A stretch of DNA of 64,000 bases from Aphrocallistes beatrix. Lineage: Eukaryota; Porifera; Hexactinellida; Sceptrulophora; Aphrocallistidae. Below the pieces are notes generated by a model. The model saw only the letters and a list, made by a program, of their open reading frames with translations, was not told the DNA's origin and ran no database searches. Shown here piece by piece: positions 26,501-38,091 of this stretch (positions within the stretch are counted from its first letter, which is position 1; each line of letters opens with the position of its first letter). The position numbers and the translations under genes were made by a program. The DNA lies in assembly GCA_963281255.1 (NCBI GenBank), contig OY725504.1:868001-932000 (forward strand), in the 5' to 3' direction.

Positions 26501-29500
26501 GTATAAGTATGTGCTATTTGTATACATTATTTCTCCGATAGAATTCCCTGTTATACCAGTCCGCTATCATCCAACAAATCCGTTACGGTCGTTTCGGCAC
26601 TGCACTAGCAGACCTGGGAGACTTAGATAAAGACGGATTCCCAGAGATCGCCATCTCCGCTCCTTACGGGGACCAAGCTGGGACTGTGTTCATCTACTCG
26701 GGACTAGCCACAGGTCTCCTCTCCCAGACTCCCAAGCAGGTGATCAGGGGGGAGGACGTGGGGCTACCTGTCGGGTCTGCGTTCGGTATTTCCATTTCTG
26801 GGAAACAGGACGTTGATGACAACGGATATAACGATATTCTGGTGGGAGCTTACCTCAACGATTCTGCGGTGTTGCTCAGGTAATATTGGAATGTTGAGCG
26901 AAATATTGTATTGTCGCAAAACATCGGGCATGCCTAATTTCCGGGACGGGACTGTCCCGGAAAATCTAGATACCTAATTTCCGGGACGGGACGAGTCAAG
27001 ATGCCTAATCTCCGGGACGGGACAGAAAAGGTACCTAATTTCCGGGACGGGACGGGTTAAGATGCCTAATTTCCGGGACGGGACGTGACATGACATGACA
27101 TGACGTGACATGACGTGACATGACATGACATGACGTGACATGACATGACATGACGTGACATGACATGACGTGACATGACATGACATGACGTGACATGACA
27201 TGACATGACGTGACATGACATGACGTGACATGACATGACATGACGTGACATGACATGACGTGACATGACGTGACATGACGTGACGGGACGTGACGGGACG
27301 GGACGGGACGGGCGGGACGGGACGGGACGGGACGGGACGGGACGGGACGGGACGGGACGGGACGGGACGGGACGGGACGGGACGGGACGGGACGGGACGG
27401 GACGGGACGGGACGGGACGGGACGGGACGGGACGGGACGGGACGGGACGGGACGGGACGGGACGGGACGGGACGGGACGGGACGGGACGGGACGGGTTAA
27501 GATACTTAATCTCCGGGACGGAATCCCGTCCCGTCCCGGAAATTAGGCATGCCCCAAAATATCCCATAGTGTTTAATATGGATAATTACTGTACATGAAT
27601 TAAATGTCATTTTCACACCTTTAGAACGCTTCCGGTGGTTAGAATCAGTATCAATCCAAGCAACACACCAGATTTCGCTATAATTGATTTGGAAGAAGCC
27701 AAGGATTCGGGACAGACTGAAAATTTGACACTCTCACCCGGGCCGATTGGAGAATTCATCTACTATACTCTTTCCGTTCCTGTCTCCTTCACTACTCCGG
27801 GAAACTCCCCTGACTCCATGGTGCTGCGTATCAACATCACCGCTGACGGGAACGAACCATCAAAGAATCCGAGAGTTTTCTTCGTGCAGAATGGCATGGA
27901 TAATAGTGTGTATTCTGAAGTTATCAATATCGATGAGTCTCAGCCTACTCGGCTTGAAATCAGAGTTTATCTGAAAGATAACAGGAATTTCTTACGACCG
28001 GTTACATTCGATTTCGATTATTCTGCGGTTAATACGGGCTCTCTTGACTTCAACACCTCCGTCGTTATCGACAACCCTCAGGGCATTCCTAGATACGAGG
28101 TAATCCATAACCGTACCTCATACAGGATATCTTATGTGTTTAAGTAAACTAGTTTAGTCACAGGGTATTATACAGTTCTCCAGAGATACGCTCCTTGTCT
28201 CAAACCCAAAATTTCCATACGCCTAAATCGATAAATAACATTATACGTAATAGAGAGTAAACTGGGTTATAATATTCTAATTTTCACGCTCCTAAACCAC
28301 TTTCAGAAACCATTCGCCTAAAGGAGCGTCTCGCGCTCTTAGATAATTCCTTGTTTACTCATTAGTTTGATGGAATCCTAATTTCTACTTTAATATATCG
28401 TCCATCATGACTGTACAATGCAGGTACGAGCCAACCTTAACTGCGGAGATGACCGTGTCTGCATTCCAGACCTGAATCTGGAAGCCAGTGTCCTGCTTCC
28501 ATTCCTTCCAACCAATGCGAGCTCCAGGTATGACCGCATCATAGCGGGAGAGGTCGGCGAGTTCAATATCAGCGTCGCAGTGAGTAACACGGGAGAAGAT
28601 TCATTCGGCACTTCTCTGGAGCTGACACTTCCTAAAGGAGTCACGTATAGGATCAGCTATGCAGACAGTCAGGACTTCGTAGTGGGGTGTCGGAATGTAC
28701 TGGTGAGTTTGCGATGTGAATCCGAATAGTATTATCCCCATTGGATACGGTTACCGTAAACTGGGGCAACTTTGTCCCTAAGAGGTGACTTTGTCCTACA
28801 GTAGCAATTTTGATAAAATATACTCCAACTTAGAAATACTGCAATTCAAATACCTTTGGATATATTGAGAGTTTCATTCAACATATTAGCAGTGTGATTA
28901 CATTGATTCATAAATTGGAGTATATTTTATTAAAATTGCTATTGTGGAACAAAGTCACCTCTTAGGGCCAAAGTCGCCCCAGTTTACGGTACTCGCATTT
29001 GAATCTATTTCTCTGTAGAATCAGAAAGATGTTTCAAGAATATCCTGTTCTCCTCTCGGAAACCCTCTCAAAGGCAGCAGCATCACCACTGTCAGATTCC
29101 AGGTAGTTCTGAATAGTTTAGGGTTGCGAGGGAACGAAGAAAACATCCGCATAGACCTAGAGGTACTGAGTAGTAATCCAGAAGATAACTCTACCAAGGG
29201 CGATAACAAGAAAAGTCTAAGCATCCGTGTAACTGCTTCTGCTGACATTACTGTCAGCATCAAGGCTCAGCCTGAACAGGTTTGTGAGTTATACTTTCCA
29301 TTTTAGTAACTAATGCAGATATTGTGTGTCATATTTTTCTGTGTAGTTCTATGAGCATCAATTTGTATACAGTTTTCCTCCCAATAGCTGGTATTCAATG
29401 AGTCCACTCAACTGAGATTCAACCATCTAATCGAGAGTGAGAACCAATCGGAGGTATTCCTTAGCGATCTAGGCCCAGAAGTGAACTACCTACTGCTCGT

Positions 29501-30263
29501 CTCCAACCGCGGTCCCAGTCCGATCAGTAACGCGGCACTCAACATCTACTGGCCGCTAGGAGCTACCAGTGGGGAGTCTATCTCCAACAGAGCCGCCCGC
29601 CACTTCCTCCTATACGCCATCAGGTATGAGTCCGACACCATACGCTGCGATCCTAGGTTCTTTAACGTGGCTAACCTGAGAGAATCTCAGATTGCGATTG
29701 ATGAGACGGAGTATAGGCCAGGGGAGAACAGGAGACGCAGGCGTCGGAAGAGACAAGCGATCGATCCGAATGCAGCAACTGAAATGACTCTATTTGACAC
29801 TGATGTTTCATGTACGGAATTTCGTGACTTCTGCGTGAAGATAGAATGCACACTAGGTGATCTCCCACAGGGTGGCTCTTCTGAACTGAGAATTTTCGCG
29901 AAAGTATTTGAGCCTACTTTCGCAATGAATGGCCCCGAGTCTATTTGGAATATTACAGTCTTCTCTGAGGTTGAAATCCTGGATAGTTATGTGAGCCAAC
30001 CGGAAGGCGGTGAGACTAATACTGCACGGACTGAATTGAAGCTCATTCCAAGTAGGATTAATATCGGAACTGAGGGGTTCACTCAATGGTGGATTATCGT
30101 CGTGGTTGTCATTGCATTTCTCATTGTTACAATTCCAGCTATAATTGCATTGTACTTCTGTGGATTCTTCCGGAAAAATCGTTCTCATACTGCCAAACTG
30201 GAGTTTGATCGGAGTCAATGTATGCAAGATCTACAGGTTGCCCCTATGGTGCCAGATTTCTGA
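23553..30263 (+). CDS. Integrin alpha subunit 1 of tandem pair
   Basis: Single-pass adhesion receptor subunit that pairs with an integrin beta chain. Exons: 23553-23797, 24227-24397, 24913-25290, 25480-25708, 26542-26879, 27625-28099, 28424-28702, 29019-29279, 29388-30263; 1083 residues. A signal peptide (~1-23) is followed by a beta-propeller with FG-GAP repeats and cation loops DLNGDGLDE, DLDKDGFPE and DVDDNGYND. No alpha-I domain is inserted. Leg domains follow, then a polybasic furin-type site RRRRKRQ (ending ~914), a membrane helix (~1026-1049) and CGFFRKNR, the conserved GFFKR-type membrane-proximal motif. The start of exon 5 could alternatively be 26555, but 26542 has the better acceptor. 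COX19 lies antisense in the intron 25709-26541. Introns also carry MITEs. Family certain; the vertebrate class cannot be assigned. Confidence 0.95.
23896..24148. mobile_element. Pogo-like MITE, copy 2 (longer variant)
   Basis: Begins CAGTGAACTCCGCTTAATC after TA and ends GATTAAGCGGAGTTGACT before TA. Inner words repeat the terminal motif, so the element folds on itself. In integrin 1 intron 1. Confidence 0.8.
24628..24848. mobile_element. MITE family B (TACCGTAAACTGGGG), copy 1
   Basis: Long inverted ends starting TACCGTAAACTGGGGCGACTT and ending in the complement at 24848. A second copy lies at 28752-28991 in the same gene with its core in the opposite orientation. In integrin 1 intron 2; it ends 64 bp before exon 3. 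Non-coding. Confidence 0.85.
25821..25990. mobile_element. Pogo-like MITE, copy 3
   Basis: Contains CAACTCCGCTTAATCGGGAC at the left and GTCCCGATTAAGCGGAGTCA at the right, with the same interior words as copy 2. In the integrin intron that also houses COX19. Confidence 0.8.
26129..26383 (-). CDS. COX19: Cytochrome c oxidase assembly factor COX19, nested
   Basis: Small twin-CX9C protein of the mitochondrial intermembrane space, needed for copper delivery to cytochrome c oxidase. 84 residues from the ATG that gives MNFNMAKSPK, close to the usual ~90. Cysteines at 27, 37, 48 and 58 form two CX9C motifs in a CHCH fold. The family sequences KGSFPLD before the first Cys and ECRME-like FKCRMENGLM after the last are visible. 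An upstream in-frame ATG (26443) would add 20 residues, but the shorter start matches the family. Single exon, antisense within integrin 1 intron 4. The reading frame is intact with all key residues, so it is probably functional rather than a dead retrocopy. Confidence 0.93.
   Translation of the reverse strand: MNFNMAKSPKAIAPLKGSFPLDKQGKCREHFMSYMTCLKANEGSNHKCRTVAGEYFKCRMENGLMEREDLQKIGYGGIGQEEKK
26926..27554. mobile_element. Mutator-like MITE with internal pentamer expansion
   Basis: Ends GGGCATGCCTAATTTCCGGG and its complement. Flanks CAAAACATC (26917-26925) and CAAAATATC (27555-27563) form a 9-bp target duplication with one mismatch, as expected for Mutator-like elements. Inside are diverged repeats of the terminal module and a ~400-bp pentamer array. 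In integrin 1 intron 5. A second member lies at 40541-40700. Confidence 0.8.
27085..27496. repeat. Pentanucleotide array (GACAT/GACGT then GACGG)
   Basis: About 40 units of TGACA/TGACG (27085-27290) followed by about 41 units of ACGGG (27292-27496). The boundary shows mixed units, as if one unit type arose from the other by point change and spread. Confidence 0.95.
28752..28991. mobile_element. MITE family B, copy 2
   Basis: Same TACCGTAAACTGGGG ends as 24628-24848, with an inverted core. It makes up about three quarters of the 316-bp integrin 1 intron 7 and ends 27 bp before the exon 8 acceptor. Confidence 0.85.
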
Positions 30264-31049
30264 ATACTCTCATACTCCTGACTGTACATTTTATCACTTC
30301 CTCTTCCTATGTATTTCACTTACCTTTGTGAGTCATCTTACAGATATTAACTTAAGGATGTTAGAAATAATGTTTAGTTTTCCACTCTGAATATTCATCA
30401 CTTTTGTATTTGTGTTTGTAAAATATTTAGTAATTAATTTATCAAGATCATGCTCTATTATTTTCTGATGATTACTATGAGCTAACAACGATATACAGTC
30501 GACTCCGCTTAATTAATGTGGACAAGCCCCCAGCAACGAAATCAGTCCTGTGCATGGATATCTGGCATTTAAATATGTTGTTTATACTATTCACGGAAAT
30601 CGTTACAGTAGTACAGTCTGCATCTACGTCTACGTGGATGTGGTGTTATCATTGGCAGTGGTTATTTCAACTAGCACGCTTCCAATACTTTTGAATTGAG
30701 AAATTCATATGCTCCATATAACTGAATACTTTTACATTTACGTCTTTAGTTCTAAAATAATATACGTACATCGTCCACCGATATTTTAAACTACTGAAAT
30801 ACTGACTATTTCGAGGTTCGAGATAATTGAATGGTTTACGTCGTTGCCTGCTGAAAATGACTTCATGCGTATATAAGCATTGTAGAAACAATCCATACTT
30901 GTACATTACTAGAACTTTTACGCAATTCGAGCAACCCACAGTCCTATTGAGTTTCACTACGGTGAAATCCATCCATCTATGTGATAGGCCTTTCTACAAG
31001 TATTTGTATCTGAATGCCAATTTATCGGTGTAGTTTTGTTAGTAGTGTG
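30264..31049. other. Intergenic region between integrin genes
   Basis: About 790 bp with a one-ended pogo-like fragment at 30496-30550. It must hold the integrin 1 3' end and the integrin 2 promoter. No other gene seen. Confidence 0.6.
30496..30550. mobile_element. Pogo-like MITE fragment
   Basis: One end only, CAGTCGACTCCGCTTAATTA after TA. The rest is lost. Confidence 0.55.
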
Positions 31050-34000
31050 ATGGATTACAAGTTCCTATCTCTGCTTCTGGTACTTTCCAGTCCCTTGGTC
31101 ATCTGTAGTAACGTGGAGACTTCAAATGCGATTATTTTCAGAGGTACTCAGGCCGGCTCCTACTTCGGATACTCGGTGAATCTGTACCGCTATAGGAACA
31201 ACCCCTCTTTCAAGTTTGCTCTCGTGGGAGCGCCTCGAGCTAACTCATCCAGTGCAGTATTCGAGACAGGAAATACATTCAGGTATGTTCAAAACGACAG
31301 TACAATCTGACATTCCATAAAATACAGGAACGATCCTTTGCTTCAAGACAAATCGTTGTAGTATAACACGGTTGTTAATGTAAAAATGTTTAATAAGAAT
31401 TTTAAATCTTGTACAGTGTATCTTTCTACTGTTTCTTTGACAAAGCCTTGAATGAAGGGAGACTAAAACATACATACGAGTAATTATCCAGATACATTCT
31501 CTCTCTACTAATCTGTATTGTATTGTATTGTGTTGTGTGTGTTTAGGTGTAATGCACTTGATCCTGCTAGCTGCACCCCCCTCTCACTCACGGGACTATC
31601 TGACCCTAACCTCTCTCAACAGTTTGGAGATGTGACGAGTGAGTTGGAGGATAAAGCCACAATGTGGATGGGAGGAACGGTTGTGAGCTCTTATCAGAAT
31701 GGAGAGGTGTTGACATGTGGACATAGGTAAGGATAAAGCATATTTTTTTTTTCCATTAAATCGAAAGTAAATTCCGAATTAATTTTCTCGCTCTCTTAGA
31801 CTCTTCGACACGAGATTCGGTAGACGTGAGCCAATAGGACGCTGTTACGTGCTGCCCAACCCTCTGGAAGATGGGGAGACACTCTCTCCTTGTAATGCAC
31901 CAGGGAGCTGCGATGTCAATCTAGGTGGAACCGGACATTGTCTGTCTGGGATCTCAGCTCACATCCTGAGTGACGGCTCTCAGATCTACCTCGGAGCACC
32001 AGGCTATTACTACTTCCGGGGAACCCTGATCCGCGGAAAAGTCGCAAGTGGATGTCGTGAAGGATTTTTGACAGAAAATGCTGAGCCATTCGGTTACATC
32101 GGCTACGCCATAACCTCAGGACGACTCCTGAATAGAGACTCTGATGCCGTAGTAGTGTCCAGCCCCAGGTGAGAGTGTCATTCGTTTCTATTTACGACTC
32201 CAATGGAATAATTGGGTCTGTATTATCTACGTGATGTCCTTCTAGGCAAACACTCCACCAGGGCAATCTACACGTCGTGAGGAACGACACCAGTTTCAGC
32301 CTGGACCAAATACTGACACTTCGCGGCACTTCACAAGACGCTTACTACGGATACTCCATGCTGACAGTCGATCTGGACGGAGACGGCTTGGATGAACTGT
32401 TAGTGTCTGCTCCTATTTATAGTGTGCCTGGACTGCCTGAGATTGGGCAGGTGCTGCTGTACAGGAATACTGGAGTGAGTTCATTATGAGAAATGTTTTA
32501 ACTCCTCTTCCTAATTTGCATATACAAGTATACTAGGAAAATACCAAGAAATTACCTGATAGACTTCTCCTAGAATTAGGTCAATCCTCTTCGCATTTAT
32601 ATTCCCTACTTTGTCTAGACTGGACCGAGTACGACTCCTGTCTCTTACATCCAACAGTTCCGTTACGGTCGTTTCGGCACTGCACTAGCAGACCTGGGAG
32701 ATATTGACTCCGACGGATTCCCAGATATCGCCATCTCCGCTCCTTACGGGGACCAAGCTGGGACTGTGTTCATCTACTCGGGACTAGCCACAGGTCTCCT
32801 CTCCCAGACTCCCAAGCAAGTGATCAGGGGGGAGGACGTGGGGTTACCTGTCGGGTCTGCGTTCGGTATTTCCATTTCTGGGAAACAGGACATTGATGAC
32901 AACGGATATAACGATATTCTGGTGGGAGCTTACCTCAACGATTCTGCGGTGTTGCTCAGGTAAGATTGGAATGTTGAGTTTAACTTCATTCAAGTAGTAC
33001 TACGTCTCTGTAATTTCAGAGTTTATCAACAATCGGTCTTGTAGAACTCTCCCAGTGGTGTCCGTCAGCATTATCACTGCCAGCACTCCAATGTTCGCAG
33101 TGATTAGCTTGGCAGATGCGAGAGCTCTGGGTTTTTCAGAGAACATCACTTATGACAGTACAAGCATGGAGCATTCTTTCTTCACACTGAATCTCAGACT
33201 CAGCTTTTCCTCTCCTGGCGTCAGCACTGACAACTTAATGCTTAACTTCAGCATCAATTCCGACCAGGACAGAGCTAACTCTCGTGTCTTTTTCGTCCAG
33301 AACTCCTCAGCTAGTCGTTACTATCGCGACGTTATTTCCCTCACGAAAGGGGTTGTTTTGGATTTGAATATCCCTGTGTATATAAACGATCTCAGCACTG
33401 AGCAGTATACGTTTGATTTCAGTTATTCCGCTATCAATCCAACGCCCTTCAACTTCAACACTTCTGTGTTCATTAGCAACTTAGGAGCCGTTCCAAGATT
33501 TTTTGTAAGTTTGAACTATGAAGAGAATCTCCTAAATCTAGAGTGTGAATTATGGAACCTTTGGAACGTTATAGGTACAACCAGACGTAATGTGTGGAGA
33601 TGATCGTATTTGTACTTCAATTCTCGTTATAACCGCGAACGCTATACTACCCACTCTCCCTGATTCGAATACGAGATACACTGAGATCGTACAGGGGCTT
33701 GTGCCTGAAGTAACCATTGACATCAGGACAGAGAATATGGGAGAAGACTCGTTCGGTACCAGAATGGAGTTACTGCTGCCTGCTGGCCTGACCTACAGGA
33801 TAGCTACCGTAGAGAACCAGGAGCTCGTTATCGGGTGTCAGAATACTGAACAGGTGTGTATAGATACTTTAACTGATAGTAAGCTTAAAACTAATAGATT
33901 ATAACGGACGAATTTCTGAAACAAATATTTTAATAATATTGCATATAATTGAGATTCACTACTATATGCAATGCGAATTAAAAATGTCTCTTTCTTTTAG

Positions 34001-35344
34001 GCACAAATTGGGCTATTCACATGTTCCCCCTTGGGGAGACCTTTCAATCGGAATCAGGTAATTCAGTTTAGCGTGGTGTTAAACACTGATGGCCTGGTTG
34101 GAAATGAAGGAAATGTTACGATACAAATGACACTTGTCAGTGACAATCCAAACCCAAACGCATCTCGATCTGATTTCACGGCCAATGTTACAATCGCTGT
34201 ATCCGCCATAGCAGACATCACAGTGGCATTAGAAGCTTCTCCTAATCGGGTACGTAATATTAATATATATATATATGACACTCGCAATCTTAGGTGGAAC
34301 TGTTCACCCATTAAAAAACGGGTGACTAGCAAGTACTACTATGAAATAGTCAGAAAATATGTGAAATATTCAGATTAGAGTTTTCTACAGTATTGAAATC
34401 TGTACAAATGCAGAACTTTTGTGAAAAAGCATGCTATCTATTCTTCTAAGAGATCGTTTTAAGAGTATATTTATTTTTAGCTTTCTTACAACGAAACAAC
34501 AGAATTAAGGCTTGAAAATCTCATCGATACCCAGAACGGAGTTTCATACTCACACTCCAACTTGGGACCTGAGATAATATTTACAGTTACAGTACGAAAC
34601 GAAGGTCCTAGTACCATTAGCAATTCAACTATACTCGTTCATTGGCCGTTGGGAATATCTATCCAGGATAATGACACTTCTGTTCGAGATTTTTATCTCT
34701 ACATAAGTAGAATCGACTCAAGTACGATACAATGCGACCAAATATTCGTGAATCTGAGGGATCTACGCACTGAGGTTATCATCATCGATGAGGGAGATAA
34801 TGGCGGGGTAGGTGGGAGACGGCGTAGACACGCCAAAGGCAAGAGGAGGCGGAGACGTCAGTCTAGCATTCTTAGTCCTTCTGTCAATACAGAAATCAAC
34901 CCAGAAAATTCTCTGCCAGCCTATGTTAATTTCGGCTGTCAAGTAGGCCGCCTTTCTGGAGGTGAAGAAGCCGATGTACAGATCGTCGCTAGGATTTTTG
35001 AGCCAACTCTTGTCACGAATGCACCTGAGGATGAATGGACTTTTTCCGTCAGTGTACTGGGCATTATCGGCGATTCTTACGTGGATCAGCCTTCCACGCA
35101 CAGTCCTGACTCGTCAGAAACCATCGTCACTGCGGTTCCTAGCTCGGTGGCCCAGCCGCAAGAGGGCTTCACCTTGTGGTGGGTGATCGTGCTTGCGGTC
35201 GGGGCTTTTGTCGCTCTTTTGATTCCGATTTTTATTGTGTTATATTTCGCTGGGTTTTTTAGAAAGTCAAAAACAAAGAAAGCGCGAGAAGAATTTGAGG
35301 GTAAGGTGAAAGAGTGGAACGAAATGAAGCCAGACTTCAAATAA
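31050..35344 (+). CDS. Integrin alpha subunit 2 of tandem pair
   Basis: Paralogue of the preceding gene, same strand. Exons: 31050-31282, 31547-31726, 31800-32168, 32246-32474, 32619-32959, 33045-33504, 33575-33853, 34001-34249, 34481-35344; 1067 residues. The start is the ATG of MDYKF, which opens a signal peptide. Cation loops are DLDGDGLDE, DIDSDGFPD and DIDDNGYND. No alpha-I insertion. A polybasic site KRRRRRQ follows the leg domains, then a membrane helix and AGFFRKSK at the membrane-proximal tail. All eight intron positions and phases (2,2,2,0,2,0,0,0) equal those of integrin 1, so the two arose by tandem duplication. Exon 5 is almost identical in DNA to exon 5 of integrin 1, unlike the other exons. 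Cytoplasmic tails differ in sequence. Confidence 0.95.
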
Positions 35345-35664
35345 TTATACATATACATATGTATATATAGTTCCTAGTAACACCCATACAGGATATCTGT
35401 AATGTTAAACATTTGAAAATTTTGGATTTAATATGTATGTAGATATATTTTGCTTTTTGGTGTGGTGATTCTTACTATTGTGTTTTTATTTATATGCTTG
35501 CTTCTACTCCATTGTGCAGTGTTTTGAATCATTTTAGTGAAATCCTGAGGAAATTGGGGTATGGTATAAATGTGATACTTCATGAATATATTTTCCTATT
35601 TTTTACATCAATTTTTTTGTGATTTAAATTGAAATCCATGATAGTTGATTATTTTCGGATATAA

Positions 35665-36825
35665 ATGGCTGATGTTGAAGAGTCGCAAGATACGTTATAC
35701 CGAATTGTCAATTTCACACTTCAATATCTTTACAGTGAATCATGTGGTTGGGATTGGAATCATGATGACGAGGTGTTGAATCGCTACAGAGAGGTGGGAA
35801 ATATTATCGATAACGAGTCCATCATCCCAAAGTCGATGTATGAAAAACATCCAAACATAAAACCTGAAAAACTATCAATCCTTTGCGATTTTTTACGCCT
35901 TGGAATAATTTTGTATCAATCAAATTCACTCATCCACCTTACCATGAATCAAACATCGCGCGCCAGTAACTTAGACCTCTTCCCGCCTGAAATTACCCTC
36001 CTCACCACAACCATGCACCACTTAGATAAACTGAATCAGTCAATGGGAAATTTAAACTATATCAATGTCCTGCTTTCACACTTAAAATTCGAGCGATTTC
36101 TTGTCTCGTTTTTCCTCGAACACACCCCTTCAGCGCTTGAATCCTTCACTGGCTATCAAAGAGGAATTTGTAGCGAACTAGACACGATGTTCTATAACCA
36201 AATCAAGACCATCCTAAGGGCGTTCCAACATATCTCTTGGCATGCACTAACAACTCAATCTCATCTTAGGAAGGTACTCTTGCGTGTGCAAGCTACGAGA
36301 GAACTGCTAATCTCTCGTGTTGTTAAAGAGTTCCTCCTTTCAAATGAGACTAGGGTATTCGAAGCGCTTATTTCTTATCACGAGCTCATGGAGGTAATTC
36401 CTTCCAATTTAAATCAATATTTCTATAGATGTTGTTTAAAATTGTCAATTAATCCTCTTTCCAGTCGTATCGATCCTTCATCTCCCCCCGAAATAACCAT
36501 AGACAAACTAAACTCTTTGATTTCGCAAAGTATTACGACTAACCCAGCTGTCAGTACGGAGTTTATAACACGGAATTTTTTATTTCAAGTACCGCTATCC
36601 TGCAACTTTTCCACTGAAGAAGCGCATAAAGTTGTTTCTAAATATGCGAAAAGTGACACATTAAACCAGTCATTCTCTCCGGAAGATGATCAAGGAACTT
36701 CATTCTCAAGTCTGATTGATTTCCTCCTTCAAATCACAGCGGACCCGGATGCAGTCAAATCACTGCTTCGGTTGATTTGCTCAGGAAGACACCCTTCTCT
36801 AAAAAATACAAAATCTCAAGAATAA
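35665..36825 (+). CDS. Unrecognised intronless helical protein, 386 aa
   Basis: A single open frame of 386 residues starting MADVEESQDTLY, 321 bp after integrin 2. Composition is typical of a real soluble, mostly helical protein: Leu-, Ser- and Ile-rich with regular charged residues, no signal peptide, no membrane segment, no Cys clusters and no repeats. Recognisable local features are the Trp-rich SCGWDWNHDDE near residue 30 and a long helical centre (~140-240). I could not place it in a family. The AATAAA at 36824-36829 overlaps the stop codon, so the 3' UTR is probably very short. Neighbouring genes are split, which makes this intronless gene stand out. Confidence 0.75.
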   Translation: MADVEESQDTLYRIVNFTLQYLYSESCGWDWNHDDEVLNRYREVGNIIDNESIIPKSMYEKHPNIKPEKLSILCDFLRLGIILYQSNSLIHLTMNQTSRASNLDLFPPEITLLTTTMHHLDKLNQSMGNLNYINVLLSHLKFERFLVSFFLEHTPSALESFTGYQRGICSELDTMFYNQIKTILRAFQHISWHALTTQSHLRKVLLRVQATRELLISRVVKEFLLSNETRVFEALISYHELMEVIPSNLNQYFYRCCLKLSINPLSSRIDPSSPPEITIDKLNSLISQSITTNPAVSTEFITRNFLFQVPLSCNFSTEEAHKVVSKYAKSDTLNQSFSPEDDQGTSFSSLIDFLLQITADPDAVKSLLRLICSGRHPSLKNTKSQE

Positions 36826-36829
36826 TAAA
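36824..36829 (+). terminator. Poly(A) signal overlapping stop codon
   Basis: AATAAA that shares bases with the TAA stop of the 386-residue gene. Functional use is inferred. Confidence 0.4.
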
Positions 36830-38000
36830 TGATAGATATGTAGCCCATTACTCTTACTAGTTCTCTTTGTAGATTTATATTTCTATATGACTAGCAAGCA
36901 TATTTTAAAACGGTTCATACATTTATTAAACTTATAGTATTGTCTTGTTTTAAATATCGGGGTTAAATTGTTCGACTTTAAATTTTAAACAAATTACAAA
37001 AATATGCTAGAGACTAGCTTCCAACGGTTGACATGGGGTTTTTAGGAGTGTAGATTTCGAATATCATATTTTCAGATCGATATGATAAATTATTTGTTTA
37101 CATTAGATACATAAAGTAAACAAATTACAAAAATATGCTAGAACATAGCCTACACATGTAGCAACACGTGTAGCTACATGTGTTCCAACGGATGACATGG
37201 GGTTTTAGGAGTGTAGATTTCGAATATCATATTTTCAGATCGATATTATAAATTATTTGTTTACTTTTGTTCACATTAGATACACAAAGTAAACAAATTA
37301 CAAAAGTTGGCTAGTGACTAGCTTCCAACGGTTGACATGGGGTTTTAGGAGTGTAGATTTCGAATATTATAATTTCAGATCGATATGATAAATTATTTGT
37401 TTACTTTTGTTCACATTAGATACACAAAGTAAACAAATTACAAAAGTAGGCTAGAGACTAGCTTCCAACGGTTGACATGGGGTTTTCCGGGGTGTAGATT
37501 TAGAATATTACAAGCGCGCTTCGCTTGCTTGCGCTGCGCGGCTGGCAGACACTTTGTGTCCGCCGGAGGCTCCCTTCGGTCGCCTGGAGGTGACATTGGT
37601 TAATTATAAGGGCGATATCATCTCTAAATATGTCCATCTTAGTTTTAAAATCGATATCACTCGAAAAAACAATTTGTCAATTTTTAAAATTTTTGATTAG
37701 TAATGATGACGTCATAGCAAAGTGATGAGTCATCATTTTATGATGATAGTTGCATCATATGTGAGACGTATTAGTATACAGATTCTATTAAAACTTCAGC
37801 CTTCTATCTCCTATAATGGCTGAGTTATGCCCGAATAACTGTGTTGCTTAACTTTTAAAAATGTGACAATGACGTCATAATTCCATGATGAGTCGACATT
37901 TTGCTCTGAACTCAGAACTTACTGGAGCCATAGCCAAAAGACTCCCACATGCCAAAAATCAGCCTTCTGCGCCCGGCAGTTTCTTCAATCAATTCGTTAC

Positions 38001-38001
<1 letters not shown>

Positions 38002-38037
<36 letters not shown>

Positions 38038-38056
38038 CATCGAGTTTTAATAGTAA

Positions 38057-38088
<32 letters not shown>
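38002..38088. repeat. Two (TA)n tracts with duplicated flank
   Basis: TA runs at 38002-38034 and 38059-38088. The sequence ATCGAGTTTTAATAGTAAGG follows each, so the tract plus flank is duplicated. Confidence 0.85.

Positions 38089-38091
<3 letters not shown>

Noticed and set aside
26974..27598. Long ORFs on both strands coding Ser-Arg-Pro-Val and Asp-Gly-Thr-Gly-Arg repeats
   Set aside because: They are translations of the pentamer array and lack stops only because of the repeat; not proteins.
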